From Mesorhizobium sp. AR02 (lineage in GTDB: Bacteria > Pseudomonadota > Alphaproteobacteria > Rhizobiales > Rhizobiaceae), in contig NZ_CP080531.1 of assembly GCF_024746835.1 (NCBI RefSeq), positions 496,001 to 560,000 on the forward strand: a stretch of 64,000 bases of DNA. Reading direction: 5' to 3'. Shown one piece after another: positions 1-7,684 of the stretch. The notes beneath the pieces were generated by a model. It had not been told where the DNA came from. It searched no databases and saw only the letters and a program-made list of their open reading frames with translations. The translations under genes were made by a program, and so were the position numbers. Within the stretch, counting starts at the first letter, position 1, and each line of letters begins with the position of its first letter.

Positions 1-899
1 TCCTTGCCGTCGAGCAGCACGCCATAGATCTTGAAGCGCTCCTTGCCCTTCAGCCGGTAGTGCTCCTCGGCGCCGCGAAAACCGGTCTTGCCGGGGCTGA
101 CGGTGAAGTCGAGGCCGAGTTCCCACAACGTGTCGCCAGGGCCTTCATTCTCGAACGGATATTTTTGCGAATTGTCGTAGGGATAGAACAGCAGATAACT
201 TTCGACGCGCAGCATATCGAGCGTGGTGAAGCGGCACGGGATGATGCCGGCGCTCTTGCCCTCGTCGAGAATCCTGTCCCAGATCGTGCCGGCATCCTGG
301 CCGCGGCAGAAGATCTCGTAGCCGCGCTCGCCGGTGTAGCCGGTGCGCGAGATCATGACGGGGAAGCCGAACAGCTGCGTCTGCATGTGATGGAAATAAT
401 TGAGGTCGCGAATCCCCGGCACGTGCTTGGCCAGATAATCGACCGCGGTCGGCCCCTGCAGCGACAGATCATGCAGATTATCGTCGAAGCGTAGCGACAC
501 GTCCCTGCCCATCGCAGCGCGCTGCAATTCCTCATGGCCGGTGCCCGAACCATGCACCACCATCCAGGCGTTCGGGCCGGTGCGGTAGAGGATGCAGTCG
601 TCGGTGAATTTTCCCGCCTCGTTCAGCATGCAGGCATAGGCCGACTTGCCCGGATATATCTTTTCCACGTCGCGCGTGGTGGCGAGATCGATGAGATGCG
701 AGGCATGCGGCCCGGTGATGTGGACCTTCTTCAGGCCCGACACATCCATCAGCCCGGCCTTGGTGCGGATAGCAATGTACTCTTCGTCAGCGTCCTTGTC
801 GTAGGTCCAGGCGGTGCCCATGCCGCTCCAGTCTTCGAGCTTCGAACCCAGCGCGCGGTGGCGGTCCGCCAGGGTCGAAAATCTCCAGGATGCCGTCAT
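1..899 (-). CDS. GcvT-family aminomethyltransferase (partial, C-terminus off window)
   Basis: Tetrahydrofolate-dependent methyl/aminomethyl transferase family (glycine cleavage T-protein, DMSP demethylase and relatives). About 299 residues are visible and the C-terminal end lies beyond the left edge. The ATG at 899 follows GGAGGA at good spacing. The translation shows the family landmarks: LMDVSGLKKVHITGP near residue 50, the Asp pair in KFTDDCILYR that aligns with the folate-pocket Asp of T-protein, RTGYTGERGYEIF and TTLDMLRVES. It is transcribed away from the permease/N-methylglutamate genes, sharing the 900-1185 promoter region with them. That context suggests a demethylase feeding methylene- or methyl-folate rather than a true glycine-cleavage component, since no gcvH or gcvP is nearby. 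The substrate is unknown. Confidence 0.85.
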   Translation of the reverse strand, partial: MTASWRFSTLADRHRALGSKLEDWSGMGTAWTYDKDADEEYIAIRTKAGLMDVSGLKKVHITGPHASHLIDLATTRDVEKIYPGKSAYACMLNEAGKFTDDCILYRTGPNAWMVVHGSGTGHEELQRAAMGRDVSLRFDDNLHDLSLQGPTAVDYLAKHVPGIRDLNYFHHMQTQLFGFPVMISRTGYTGERGYEIFCRGQDAGTIWDRILDEGKSAGIIPCRFTTLDMLRVESYLLFYPYDNSQKYPFENEGPGDTLWELGLDFTVSPGKTGFRGAEEHYRLKGKERFKIYGVLLDGK

Positions 900-1185
900 C
901 CGCTCGTCCTCCGTTCAAAAATCCATTGTTCCCTGCTCCTTGGCTCGGAGGCCGGAGCTTTGGCTTGAATAATGATCGCAAACGTGAGGGAGCCGCAATC
1001 CCCTGAAAGCAAATAATTTCATTGTCAGGCAAAATTGCCCGCTCCGAGCAAACGGTTAACTCAACGTAAATTCGTCTTGACAATTGCCGGAAACGGTCTG
1101 AATTTATGAAAAAAATTTCACTCTCTTGAAAGAGAGCGGCGCACGGTGGATTCGGAACCGGACGTCGGAAAAAAGGGGAAAACCG
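900..1185. promoter_or_regulatory. Divergent promoter region with leader hairpin
   Basis: The 286-base gap between the divergent GcvT gene and the small membrane protein genes. On the plus strand TTGACA at 1077-1082 is followed after 16-18 bases by a weak AT-rich -10 (TGAATT/AATTTA, 1099-1106). Downstream, CTCTCTT (1121-1127) pairs with AAGAGAG (1130-1136), so the transcript would begin with a short hairpin before the start at 1186. No operator could be identified. Confidence 0.45.
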
Positions 1186-1473
1186 ATGTCAGACCTGCAG
1201 CAGCGCATCGAAGCGCTGTATCGCTCCGACTTGCGCGGATCCGCGTTGCTGATCATCTGCCTGTGGGCGACGATCCTCTTCGTCCTCTTCATGACATGGC
1301 CGTACATTCCAGACAGCGGCATCAAGGCCGTCGTCGCAATTGCCGCCGCCGCCGTGCTGATCTTCAACACTGCCGCGATCCTGGCGATGGTCAAACACTA
1401 CAAGGAAGACAAGGACTTCATCTACGGGCTCGACATCAAGAATGCCGACGCGGCCCGCAACCGCAACTCCTGA
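1186..1473 (+). CDS. Small two-TM membrane protein, unknown
   Basis: A 95-residue protein not assigned to a family. The ATG at 1186 is preceded by AAAAGGGGAA, a good ribosome site; an upstream in-frame ATG at 1126 has none. Residues ~18-35 (SALLIICLWATILFVLF) and ~46-64 form two predicted membrane helices, with a charged C-terminal tail (HYKEDKDFIYGLDIKN). It is the first of three tiny membrane-protein genes leading directly into the APC permease at 2073, with gaps of 12, 33 and 14 bases, so all four are probably one transcript. A role as accessory or stabilising subunits of the permease is inference only. Confidence 0.7.
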   Translation: MSDLQQRIEALYRSDLRGSALLIICLWATILFVLFMTWPYIPDSGIKAVVAIAAAAVLIFNTAAILAMVKHYKEDKDFIYGLDIKNADAARNRNS

Positions 1474-1485
1474 GGGGTCAAGAAC

Positions 1486-1863
1486 ATGCCGCGCTACACG
1501 CCGCCGGAGCAGAGCAAGGCCGGCCAGGTTTTCGATATCGTCGTCGTGGTGGTCGCCATCTTCGTGGCGCTGTGGCTGCCGCTGAAGCTTGGCCTTGCCG
1601 GAGCCGCCAAATCCATCGACGCGCTCGACGCCAAGACCTGGGAAGCGCTTGGCCAGAACCCGACCATGGCCGCGATCTGGGAGAAGCTCGGCTACACGCC
1701 CGAGACCGCGCATGACGTCATCCAGAACCGCTTCCACTATGTCATCGACTGGCCGACGCTGATCATCATGGCGGCGGTGCTGATCGGCTATTTCGTCTTC
1801 CTGTTTCGCGCATCCGACCGCGAATACCGCGACGTCATCAACGAAAAGTTCGACGACAAGTAA
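1486..1863 (+). CDS. Small two-TM membrane protein, unknown
   Basis: A 125-residue protein of unknown family. Helix one is at ~15-37 (FDIVVVVVAIFVALWLPLKLGL) and helix two at ~89-106 (TLIIMAAVLIGYFVFLF), separated by a soluble loop of about 50 residues that contains the only globular-looking segment (ALDAKTWEALGQNP, YTPETAHDVI). The C-terminus is charged (DREYRDVINEKFDDK). GAGGGG precedes the start closely. It is sandwiched between two other small membrane proteins and co-oriented with the downstream permease. Confidence 0.7.
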   Translation: MPRYTPPEQSKAGQVFDIVVVVVAIFVALWLPLKLGLAGAAKSIDALDAKTWEALGQNPTMAAIWEKLGYTPETAHDVIQNRFHYVIDWPTLIIMAAVLIGYFVFLFRASDREYRDVINEKFDDK

Positions 1864-1896
1864 GAGTTCCGAAGACAGGCAATCGGGAGACGCACC

Positions 1897-2058
1897 ATGT
1901 GGATTTCACTTTCTTACGCATGCTGGGGCATCTCGGTCGTGCTCGCTTTGTGGATGCTCTACGACTGGTTCAAGGTCGACACGACCTATTCCGAGGACGT
2001 TCTGACCTCGTCGCGTGAAGGCGAGCTTGAGGCCGTTTCCGAAAAACACCGGATCTGA
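1897..2058 (+). CDS. 53-residue single-pass membrane protein, unknown
   Basis: A very short gene. The ATG at 1897 lies downstream of GGGAGA. The product begins MWISLSYACWGISVVLALWM, giving one N-terminal membrane helix, then an acidic/charged cytoplasmic-like tail (DTTYSEDVLTSSREGELE). The stop is 14 bases before the permease start, which argues for co-translation with it. Coding potential is supported by the gene-to-gene spacing and by a helix followed by a hydrophilic tail; no homology is recognised. Short size makes it easy for automated annotation to miss. Confidence 0.6.
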   Translation: MWISLSYACWGISVVLALWMLYDWFKVDTTYSEDVLTSSREGELEAVSEKHRI

Positions 2059-2072
2059 GTGGGGATTGAACA

Positions 2073-3476
2073 ATGACGGTCGCGGTTGAAACGGCGGGTT
2101 CGGTAACAAATGGCGACAGGGTCTCGCTGCTGCGGGTGCTCGGCCCCGCCCATGTCTGGGCGCTCGGCGTCGGCATCGTTCTGGTCGGCGAATTCACCGG
2201 CTGGAATTTTTCCGCCGACAAGGGCGGCGCGCTGGCCGCGCTGATCGTCTGCTGGATCGTCGGGCTGCTCTACACCTCGGTCGCCATGATCGATTCCGAG
2301 GTGACGTCGACGGTCGCCGCCGCCGGCGGCCAGTATGCGCAGGCCAAGCACATCGTCGGACCGCTGATGGCCTTCAATGTCGCGCTGTTCCTGGTGTTCG
2401 CCTACACGATGCTGGAGGTTTCGGACGCGATCCTGCTCGGCGACACGATCGTTGCCAAGGCCGGCGTCGAAGGGCTCACCCACAATTCGTTCATCGCCGC
2501 CACCATCGTGGTGCTGGCCTGGCTCAACTATCGCGGCGTGCTGATGACGCTCAACGTCAATTTCGTCATCACGGCAATCGCCTATATCTCGATCGTCATC
2601 CTGTTCTTCTCGGTAAGCCCGTGGACGCAAGGGGCGGTGTTGAAGCTCAATGAGCTGGTTACGCCGGGCAATGCGCTCCCCTATGGCTGGATCGGCGTCA
2701 TCGCCGCCTTCCAGTTTGGCATCTGGTACTATCTCGGCATCGAGGGCACCACGCAGGCCGCCGAGGAAGTGCGCTCGCCGGCCCGCTCCCTGCCCTATGG
2801 CACGATGGCCGGCATGATCACGCTTCTGATCGCCGCCGCCATGACCTGGTACGTCTGCGCCTCGCTGATGCCCTGGGAATATCTCGGCATCACCTATTAC
2901 CCGCTGTGGGACGCCGGCAAGCTGACCGGCAGCCCGCTGCTGGAAAATCTGTTGTTCATCGCCACGCTGCTGGCGGCGCTGGCCTCGGCCAATGGCTGCA
3001 TCAACGACGCAGCACGCGCCTGGTTCTCGCTTGGCCGCGACCGCTATCTGCCGAGTTGGTTCTCTGCGGTGCATCCGAAATACCGCACGCCTTACCGTTC
3101 GATCCTGTTCCTGCTGCCGATAGCGCTCGCCTTCGCCTTCATCGCCGACCTCAATCAGGCGATCACCTTCTCGATCCTGTCGGGCGTGCTGCAATACACC
3201 TTCATGAGCATCAACATCATGATGTTCCGCAAGAAGTGGCCGCTCGGCACGATCCGCCGCGGCTACACGCACCCCTTCCATCCGCTGCCGGCGATCGTGC
3301 TGTTCTGCCTGTGCGTGGTCACCTTCTTCGCCATCTTCCTCGGCTTTGGCTCGCAGCTGATCGCGATGACCATCTTCTATTTCCTGATCTCGCTGTGGTT
3401 CCATTTCTACCGCTACAAATTCGTGCGGCGCGGCGACCAGTTCACCATGCCGTGGCCGAAACCGCAGGGCTATTGA
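2073..3476 (+). CDS. APC-superfamily amino acid/amine permease
   Basis: A 467-residue integral membrane transporter with about 12 helices, typical length for the amino acid-polyamine-organocation superfamily. The N-terminal helix region (VWALGVGIVLVGEFTGWNFS) and the segment around FGIWYYLGIEGTTQAAEEV match the pattern seen in ethanolamine- and amine-type APC permeases (the latter resembles the E-G-x-x-x-A-A-E-E sequence before helix 6). Located immediately after three tiny membrane proteins and before the N-methylglutamate pathway genes, it is a candidate importer for methylamine, a methylated amine or an amino acid feeding that pathway. The substrate cannot be deduced from sequence. Confidence 0.85.
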   Translation: MTVAVETAGSVTNGDRVSLLRVLGPAHVWALGVGIVLVGEFTGWNFSADKGGALAALIVCWIVGLLYTSVAMIDSEVTSTVAAAGGQYAQAKHIVGPLMAFNVALFLVFAYTMLEVSDAILLGDTIVAKAGVEGLTHNSFIAATIVVLAWLNYRGVLMTLNVNFVITAIAYISIVILFFSVSPWTQGAVLKLNELVTPGNALPYGWIGVIAAFQFGIWYYLGIEGTTQAAEEVRSPARSLPYGTMAGMITLLIAAAMTWYVCASLMPWEYLGITYYPLWDAGKLTGSPLLENLLFIATLLAALASANGCINDAARAWFSLGRDRYLPSWFSAVHPKYRTPYRSILFLLPIALAFAFIADLNQAITFSILSGVLQYTFMSINIMMFRKKWPLGTIRRGYTHPFHPLPAIVLFCLCVVTFFAIFLGFGSQLIAMTIFYFLISLWFHFYRYKFVRRGDQFTMPWPKPQGY

Positions 3477-3484
3477 TGGGAGAC

Positions 3485-3509
3485 GGCCCGCCCCGATCCT
3501 TGGCGGGCC
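3485..3509 (+). terminator. GC-rich intercistronic hairpin
   Basis: GGCCCGCC (3485-3492) pairs with GGCGGGCC (3502-3509) around a 9-base loop, directly after the permease stop. There is no T-tract, so it may act as an mRNA-stabilising or attenuating structure rather than a full terminator; the next gene starts at 3522. Confidence 0.45.
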
Positions 3510-3521
3510 GGACATGACAAA

Positions 3522-4211
3522 ATGTCCGAAGTGACATCAGCACTGCTTGTCGGGGGCATTGTCCTGGCTCTCGCCCTTCACCTTGCGTGGCTGGCGCGCC
3601 GCAGCCGCAACAGGGCATTAGTGGCGCTCGCCGCCGACGCGGCCGGCATCCGCACCGTCATTGCCGACGCCGCTGATGTTTCGGACGGCACCGCCGGCGT
3701 CGTCACCTGGGAAGGCTCGTGGAACGGCCAACGCGTTCAGCTGCGAACCATCGTCGATACGCTGGCGACACGAAAACTCCCGGCCCGCTGGCTCAGCGTT
3801 TCGATCACCGAAAAGGTCGCTGTGCCAGCCACGTTCGACATGATGATGCGGCCGGGCTCGCCGACGACCTTCTCCAATTTCGACCATCTCCAGCATACGC
3901 TGCCCAAGGCGCCCGGCTTTCCCGCCGAGGCGGTGCTGCGGACCGACCGCCGAGGCACGCGTTTCCCGCAAGGCATCATCGCCGACCATCTGGAGCCCTT
4001 TTCGGAGGGGCGCGCCAAGGAATTGCTGATCACCCCAAACGGCGTGCGCATCGTCTGGCTGCTGGCCGAGGCCGAGCGGGCGCGTTACGGCGTTTTCCGG
4101 CAGGCCGCGTTTGGCGACGCGCAGATCGATCCGGCGCTGATCCAACGGCTGCTCGTATCCCTCTCGGCGCTGCGCGACGCCATCAACCAAAGCGAACGGC
4201 AAGCCGCATGA
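3522..4211 (+). CDS. Membrane-anchored protein of unknown function
   Basis: 229 residues. One N-terminal helix (~6-24, ALLVGGIVLALALHLAWLA) is followed by an RRSRNR stop-transfer and a ~200-residue soluble domain with no motif I recognise. The globular part is rich in short strands (GVVTWEGSWNGQRVQLRTIV) and ends in a helical tail. Its stop overlaps the next start as ATGA (4208-4211), implying translational coupling with the small membrane protein that follows. It may belong with the amine permease or pathway, but only proximity supports this. Confidence 0.65.
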   Translation: MSEVTSALLVGGIVLALALHLAWLARRSRNRALVALAADAAGIRTVIADAADVSDGTAGVVTWEGSWNGQRVQLRTIVDTLATRKLPARWLSVSITEKVAVPATFDMMMRPGSPTTFSNFDHLQHTLPKAPGFPAEAVLRTDRRGTRFPQGIIADHLEPFSEGRAKELLITPNGVRIVWLLAEAERARYGVFRQAAFGDAQIDPALIQRLLVSLSALRDAINQSERQAA

Positions 4212-4537
4212 CCAGTTCAGACACCTCGCCCGCACCGGCAAACCCGTATCTCGTCCTGGGCGCCGCAATCGTGCTGCCAGGCAGCGGACATGTCATTCTG
4301 GGTGTGCCGGTGCGTGGCCTGCAGTTTCTATTCTTCATGGTGATCCTGGCCTGGGTCACCGCCAAGATCGCGCCGGCAGACGCCAGCTTCATCGGCCGTC
4401 ATGCCGGCGGCTTCTTGATCTATGCGCTATCGATCCTCGACGCCTACAAGCTCGCCCGCATCCGCCATGCCCGGTGGGTTCACAATGCCGCGCGAGACAG
4501 CGATAATTCGGACGGCGGCATCACGCCGCATAGGTAA
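4208..4537 (+). CDS. Small three-TM protein with PGxGH motif
   Basis: 109 residues. Three predicted membrane segments lie at ~14-31, ~38-57 and ~66-82. The first hairpin contains LPGSGHVILGVPVRGLQF, resembling the PG-x-GH-x5-G-x3-RG signature found in several families of small bacterial membrane proteins of unknown role. The start at 4208 overlaps the upstream stop. An in-frame upstream extension exists but lies inside the preceding gene in another frame. It ends 85 bases before mgsA. Confidence 0.6.
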   Translation: MTSSDTSPAPANPYLVLGAAIVLPGSGHVILGVPVRGLQFLFFMVILAWVTAKIAPADASFIGRHAGGFLIYALSILDAYKLARIRHARWVHNAARDSDNSDGGITPHR

Positions 4538-4622
4538 CTACAGGAAAATTTTTTTCATGTGATTGAATTCGTGCAACGCATTCGGTACATCATCTCTTAG
4601 CTACAAACGCCGGGAGGCTGAC

Positions 4623-5519
4623 ATGTGTGGAATTGTCGGACTGTTTTTGAAAGACAAGTCGCTGGAGCCAAAGCTCGGCGCGATGCTGTCGGAGATGCTG
4701 GTCTCGCTCAGCGATCGCGGCCCCGACAGTGCTGGCATCGCCATCTATGGCGCCCCTTCCAAGAACGAAGCCAAGATCACCATCCAGTCGGCGAAACCCG
4801 CGCGTGATTTTCGCGACCTCGATACCGAGCTTGCCAAGGCGCTCGGTGTGCCGGTGAGCATTGCGGTGAAGTCGACCCATGCCGTCGTCAGGACCAGCCC
4901 TGACAGGATCGATGAGGCCCGCGAGACCATCCAGGCGCTGCGTCCCGACATCCGCATCATGGGCGCCGGCGATGTCGTCGAGATCTACAAGGAAGTCGGC
5001 CTGCCGGAAGCGGTCGTCGATCGCTTCGACGTCCGCAAGATGACCGGCACGCATGGCATCGGCCATACCCGCATGGCAACGGAATCGGCGGTGACGACGA
5101 TGGGCGCGCATCCGTTCTCGACCGGCGCCGACCAGTGCCTGGTGCACAATGGCTCGCTCTCCAACCACAACAATGTCCGCCGCGAGCTGATCCGCGAGGG
5201 CATGAAATTCGAGACCGAGAACGATACTGAAGTCGCGGCCGCCTACCTCTCCTCGCAGATGGCGCATGGCAAGAATCTCGGCGAGGCGCTGGAAGGCACG
5301 CTCTCCGACCTCGACGGCTTCTTCACCTTCGTCGTCGGCACCAAGAACGGTTTTGGCGTGGTGCGCGACCCGATCGCCTGCAAGCCCGCCGTCATGGCCG
5401 AGACCGACCAGTATGTCGCCTTCGGCTCGGAATATCGCGCGCTGACCAAACTGCCCGGCATAGACAATGCGAGGGTCTGGGAACCGGAACCCGCAACCGT
5501 CTATTTCTGGGAGCATTGA
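4623..5519 (+). CDS. mgsA: N-methylglutamate synthase subunit A (glutamine amidotransferase-like)
   Basis: Class II (Ntn-type) glutamine amidotransferase of 298 residues, homologous to GlxB and to the amidotransferase domain of glutamate synthase. After Met removal Cys2 (MCGIVGLFL) would be the nucleophile. Other signatures are DRGPDSAGI, GHTRMATES, VHNGSLSNHNN and ENDTEVAAAY. GGGAGG precedes the chosen ATG; the open frame extends further upstream without a ribosome site. It is first of the mgsABC trio, split out as in GlxBCD/MgsABC systems instead of the single large GltB. In the N-methylglutamate pathway, MgsABC makes N-methylglutamate from gamma-glutamylmethylamide or methylamine plus glutamate; the gmaS and mgd neighbours favour that role over ordinary glutamate synthesis. 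Confidence 0.82.
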   Translation: MCGIVGLFLKDKSLEPKLGAMLSEMLVSLSDRGPDSAGIAIYGAPSKNEAKITIQSAKPARDFRDLDTELAKALGVPVSIAVKSTHAVVRTSPDRIDEARETIQALRPDIRIMGAGDVVEIYKEVGLPEAVVDRFDVRKMTGTHGIGHTRMATESAVTTMGAHPFSTGADQCLVHNGSLSNHNNVRRELIREGMKFETENDTEVAAAYLSSQMAHGKNLGEALEGTLSDLDGFFTFVVGTKNGFGVVRDPIACKPAVMAETDQYVAFGSEYRALTKLPGIDNARVWEPEPATVYFWEH

Positions 5520-5523
5520 GTTC

Positions 5524-6255
5524 ATGCCGGCAACCAAACTTTCAAAGGCGGCGACGCACGACCACGCCTCTCGTATCTTCGATCTCGATGTGTCGTCGCT
5601 GCGCGAGCTCAACCAGGCGCTGCACAATCTGACGCCCGGTTCCAATGAAACAGCATGGGAAGTGCTGCACCCGAAGGGCAGCCATTCGGTCGCCGTCGGC
5701 GTCGACCAGCCTGTCTCCATCGATGTGCGCGGCAGCGTCGGCTACTACTGTGGCGGCATGAATTCCGGCAGCACCATTACCGTGCATGGCTCGGCCGGAC
5801 CCGGCGTCGGCGAGAACATGATGTCGGGCTCGATCACGATCAAAGGCGACGCCAGCCAATATGCCGGCGCCACCGGCAAGGGTGGTCTGCTGGTCATCGA
5901 GGGCAACGCCTCGTCGCGTTGCGGCATTTCGATGAAGGGCATCGACATCGTCGTGCACGGCAATATCGGCCACATGTCGGCCTTCATGGCGCAGTCGGGC
6001 AATCTGGTGGTGCTGGGCGATGCCGGCGATGCGCTCGGTGATTCCATCTACGAGGCGCGGCTGTTCGTGCGCGGCAAGGTCGACAGCCTGGGTGCCGACT
6101 GCATCGCCAAGGAGATGCGGCCCGAGCATCTGGAATTGCTGCAGGGCCTGCTCGACCGCTCCGGTGTCACCGGCGTCAAGCCGTCGGAGTTCAAGCGCTA
6201 CGGCTCGGCGCGCACGCTCTACAATTTCAATATCGACAACGCCGACGCGTATTGA
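5524..6255 (+). CDS. mgsB: N-methylglutamate synthase subunit B (GltB C-terminal beta-helix domain)
   Basis: 243 residues matching the GXGXG (right-handed beta-helix) domain that forms the C-terminal part of glutamate synthase large subunit, here as a free protein (GlxC/MgsB type). Repeating glycine turns are visible: GGMNSGSTITVHGSAGPG, MSGSITIKGDASQYAG, GKGGLLVIEGNASSRCG, MKGIDIVVHGNIGHM, AQSGNLVVLGDAGDALG. It starts 4 bases after mgsA and ends 6 bases before mgsC, so the three are certainly one transcript. The domain is structural, channelling or packing the amidotransferase against the FMN subunit. Confidence 0.82.
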   Translation: MPATKLSKAATHDHASRIFDLDVSSLRELNQALHNLTPGSNETAWEVLHPKGSHSVAVGVDQPVSIDVRGSVGYYCGGMNSGSTITVHGSAGPGVGENMMSGSITIKGDASQYAGATGKGGLLVIEGNASSRCGISMKGIDIVVHGNIGHMSAFMAQSGNLVVLGDAGDALGDSIYEARLFVRGKVDSLGADCIAKEMRPEHLELLQGLLDRSGVTGVKPSEFKRYGSARTLYNFNIDNADAY

Positions 6256-6261
6256 GGCAGC

Positions 6262-7590
6262 ATGACCTATCGCAACCCGCCGACGACGCCGCGCAAATCC
6301 GCGACCTTCGACGACTACACGCTTTCCGAAATCCGCCGCGCCGCGGCGACCGGCATCTATGACATCCGGGGCGCCGGCGCCAAGCGCAAGCTGCCGCATT
6401 TCGACGACCTGCTGTTCCTCGGCGCCTCGATCTCGCGCTATCCGCTGGAAGGCTATCGCGAGCGCTGCGACACCTCAGTCGTGCTCGGTTCGCGCCATGC
6501 CAAGAAGCCGATCGAGCTGAAAATCCCGATCACCATTGCCGGCATGAGCTTCGGCTCGCTGTCCGGGCCGGCCAAGGAAGCGCTCGGGCGCGGCGCGACG
6601 CTGTCGGGCACCTCGACCACGACGGGCGATGGCGGCATGACCGAGGAAGAGCGCGGCCATTCCAAGCAACTGGTCTACCAATATTTGCCCTCGCGCTACG
6701 GCATGAATTTGCGCGATTTGCGCCGGGCCGATGCGATCGAAGTTGTCGTCGGCCAGGGCGCCAAGCCCGGCGGCGGCGGCATGCTGCTTGGCCAGAAGAT
6801 TTCCGACCGCGTCGCCGAGATGCGCACGCTGCCGAAGGGCATCGACCAGCGCTCGGCCTCACGCCATCCCGACTGGACCGGCCCGGACGATCTCGAGATC
6901 AAGATCCTCGAACTACGCGAAATCACCGACTGGGAAAAGCCGATCTACGTCAAGGTCGGCGGCGCCCGCCCCTATTATGATACCGCGCTGGCAGTGAAGG
7001 CCGGCGCCGATGTCGTCGTCGTCGACGGCATGCAGGGCGGCACGGCGGCGACGCAGGAAGTGTTCATCGAGAATGTCGGCCAGCCGACGCTCGCCTGCAT
7101 CCGGCCGGCCGTGCAGGCGCTGCAGGATCTCGGCATGCACCGCAAGGTGCAGCTGATCATCTCCGGCGGCATCCGCAACGGCGCCGATGTCGCCAAAGCG
7201 CTGGCGCTCGGCGTCGACGCGGTCTCGATCGGCACCGCGGCGCTGGTCGCGCTCGGCGACAACGATCCCCGCTGGGAGGCGGAGTACAACGAGCTCGGCA
7301 CCACAGCCGGCGCCTATGACGACTGGCATGAGGGCCGCGACCCCGCGGGCATCACCACGCAGGACCCTGAGCTGATGAAGCGGGTCGACCCGGTGGCGGC
7401 CGGACGCCGGCTGGCGAACTACCTCAAGGTGATGACGTTGGAGGCTCAAACCATTGCCCGCGCCTGCGGCAAGAACAGCCTGCACAATCTCGAGCCCGAG
7501 GATCTCGTCGCGCTCACCATCGAAGCCGCCGCCATGGCCGGCGTGCCGCTCGCCGGCACCAACTGGATACCGGGGAAGAACGGCTTCTAG
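6262..7590 (+). CDS. mgsC: N-methylglutamate synthase subunit C (FMN glutamate synthase domain)
   Basis: 442 residues of the FMN-binding TIM-barrel domain of glutamate synthase (GlxD/MgsC type). Visible features: MSFGSLSGPAKEALGRGA, GDGGMTEEER, QGAKPGGGGMLLGQKIS, VDGMQGGTAATQEVF and the phosphate-binding SGGIRNGADVAKALALGVDAVSIGTAAL. The isolated Cys in ARACGKNSLHNL is what remains of the iron-sulfur segment of larger enzymes, so whether a cluster is bound is doubtful. This is the catalytic reductase half of the MgsABC complex. The stop codon abuts a palindromic repeat (7590-7638), which separates it from gmaS. Confidence 0.82.
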   Translation: MTYRNPPTTPRKSATFDDYTLSEIRRAAATGIYDIRGAGAKRKLPHFDDLLFLGASISRYPLEGYRERCDTSVVLGSRHAKKPIELKIPITIAGMSFGSLSGPAKEALGRGATLSGTSTTTGDGGMTEEERGHSKQLVYQYLPSRYGMNLRDLRRADAIEVVVGQGAKPGGGGMLLGQKISDRVAEMRTLPKGIDQRSASRHPDWTGPDDLEIKILELREITDWEKPIYVKVGGARPYYDTALAVKAGADVVVVDGMQGGTAATQEVFIENVGQPTLACIRPAVQALQDLGMHRKVQLIISGGIRNGADVAKALALGVDAVSIGTAALVALGDNDPRWEAEYNELGTTAGAYDDWHEGRDPAGITTQDPELMKRVDPVAAGRRLANYLKVMTLEAQTIARACGKNSLHNLEPEDLVALTIEAAAMAGVPLAGTNWIPGKNGF

Positions 7591-7638
7591 AGCATGATCC
7601 CGAAAAGTGGAATCCGGTTTTCGGAAAAGATCATGCTC
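7590..7638. repeat. Short palindromic intergenic repeat between mgsC and gmaS
   Basis: Arms GAGCATGATC (7590-7599) and GATCATGCTC (7629-7638) enclose a second self-complementary stretch (CCGAAAA / TTTTCGG). This pattern is a common interspersed palindrome of rhizobial genomes. It begins on the last base of the mgsC stop codon and would fold as a hairpin in the operon mRNA, possibly setting the mgs/gmaS expression ratio. Confidence 0.7.
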
Positions 7639-7684
7639 AAGCCAAGAAACAGCACATCCAAAATACCATAAGCGAGGAACTATA

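Noticed and set aside
1986..3515. 509-codon open frame antisense to the APC permease
   Set aside because: Composition is rich in Arg, His, Asp and Gln without domains, typical of high-GC antisense shadow; the plus-strand permease is convincing.
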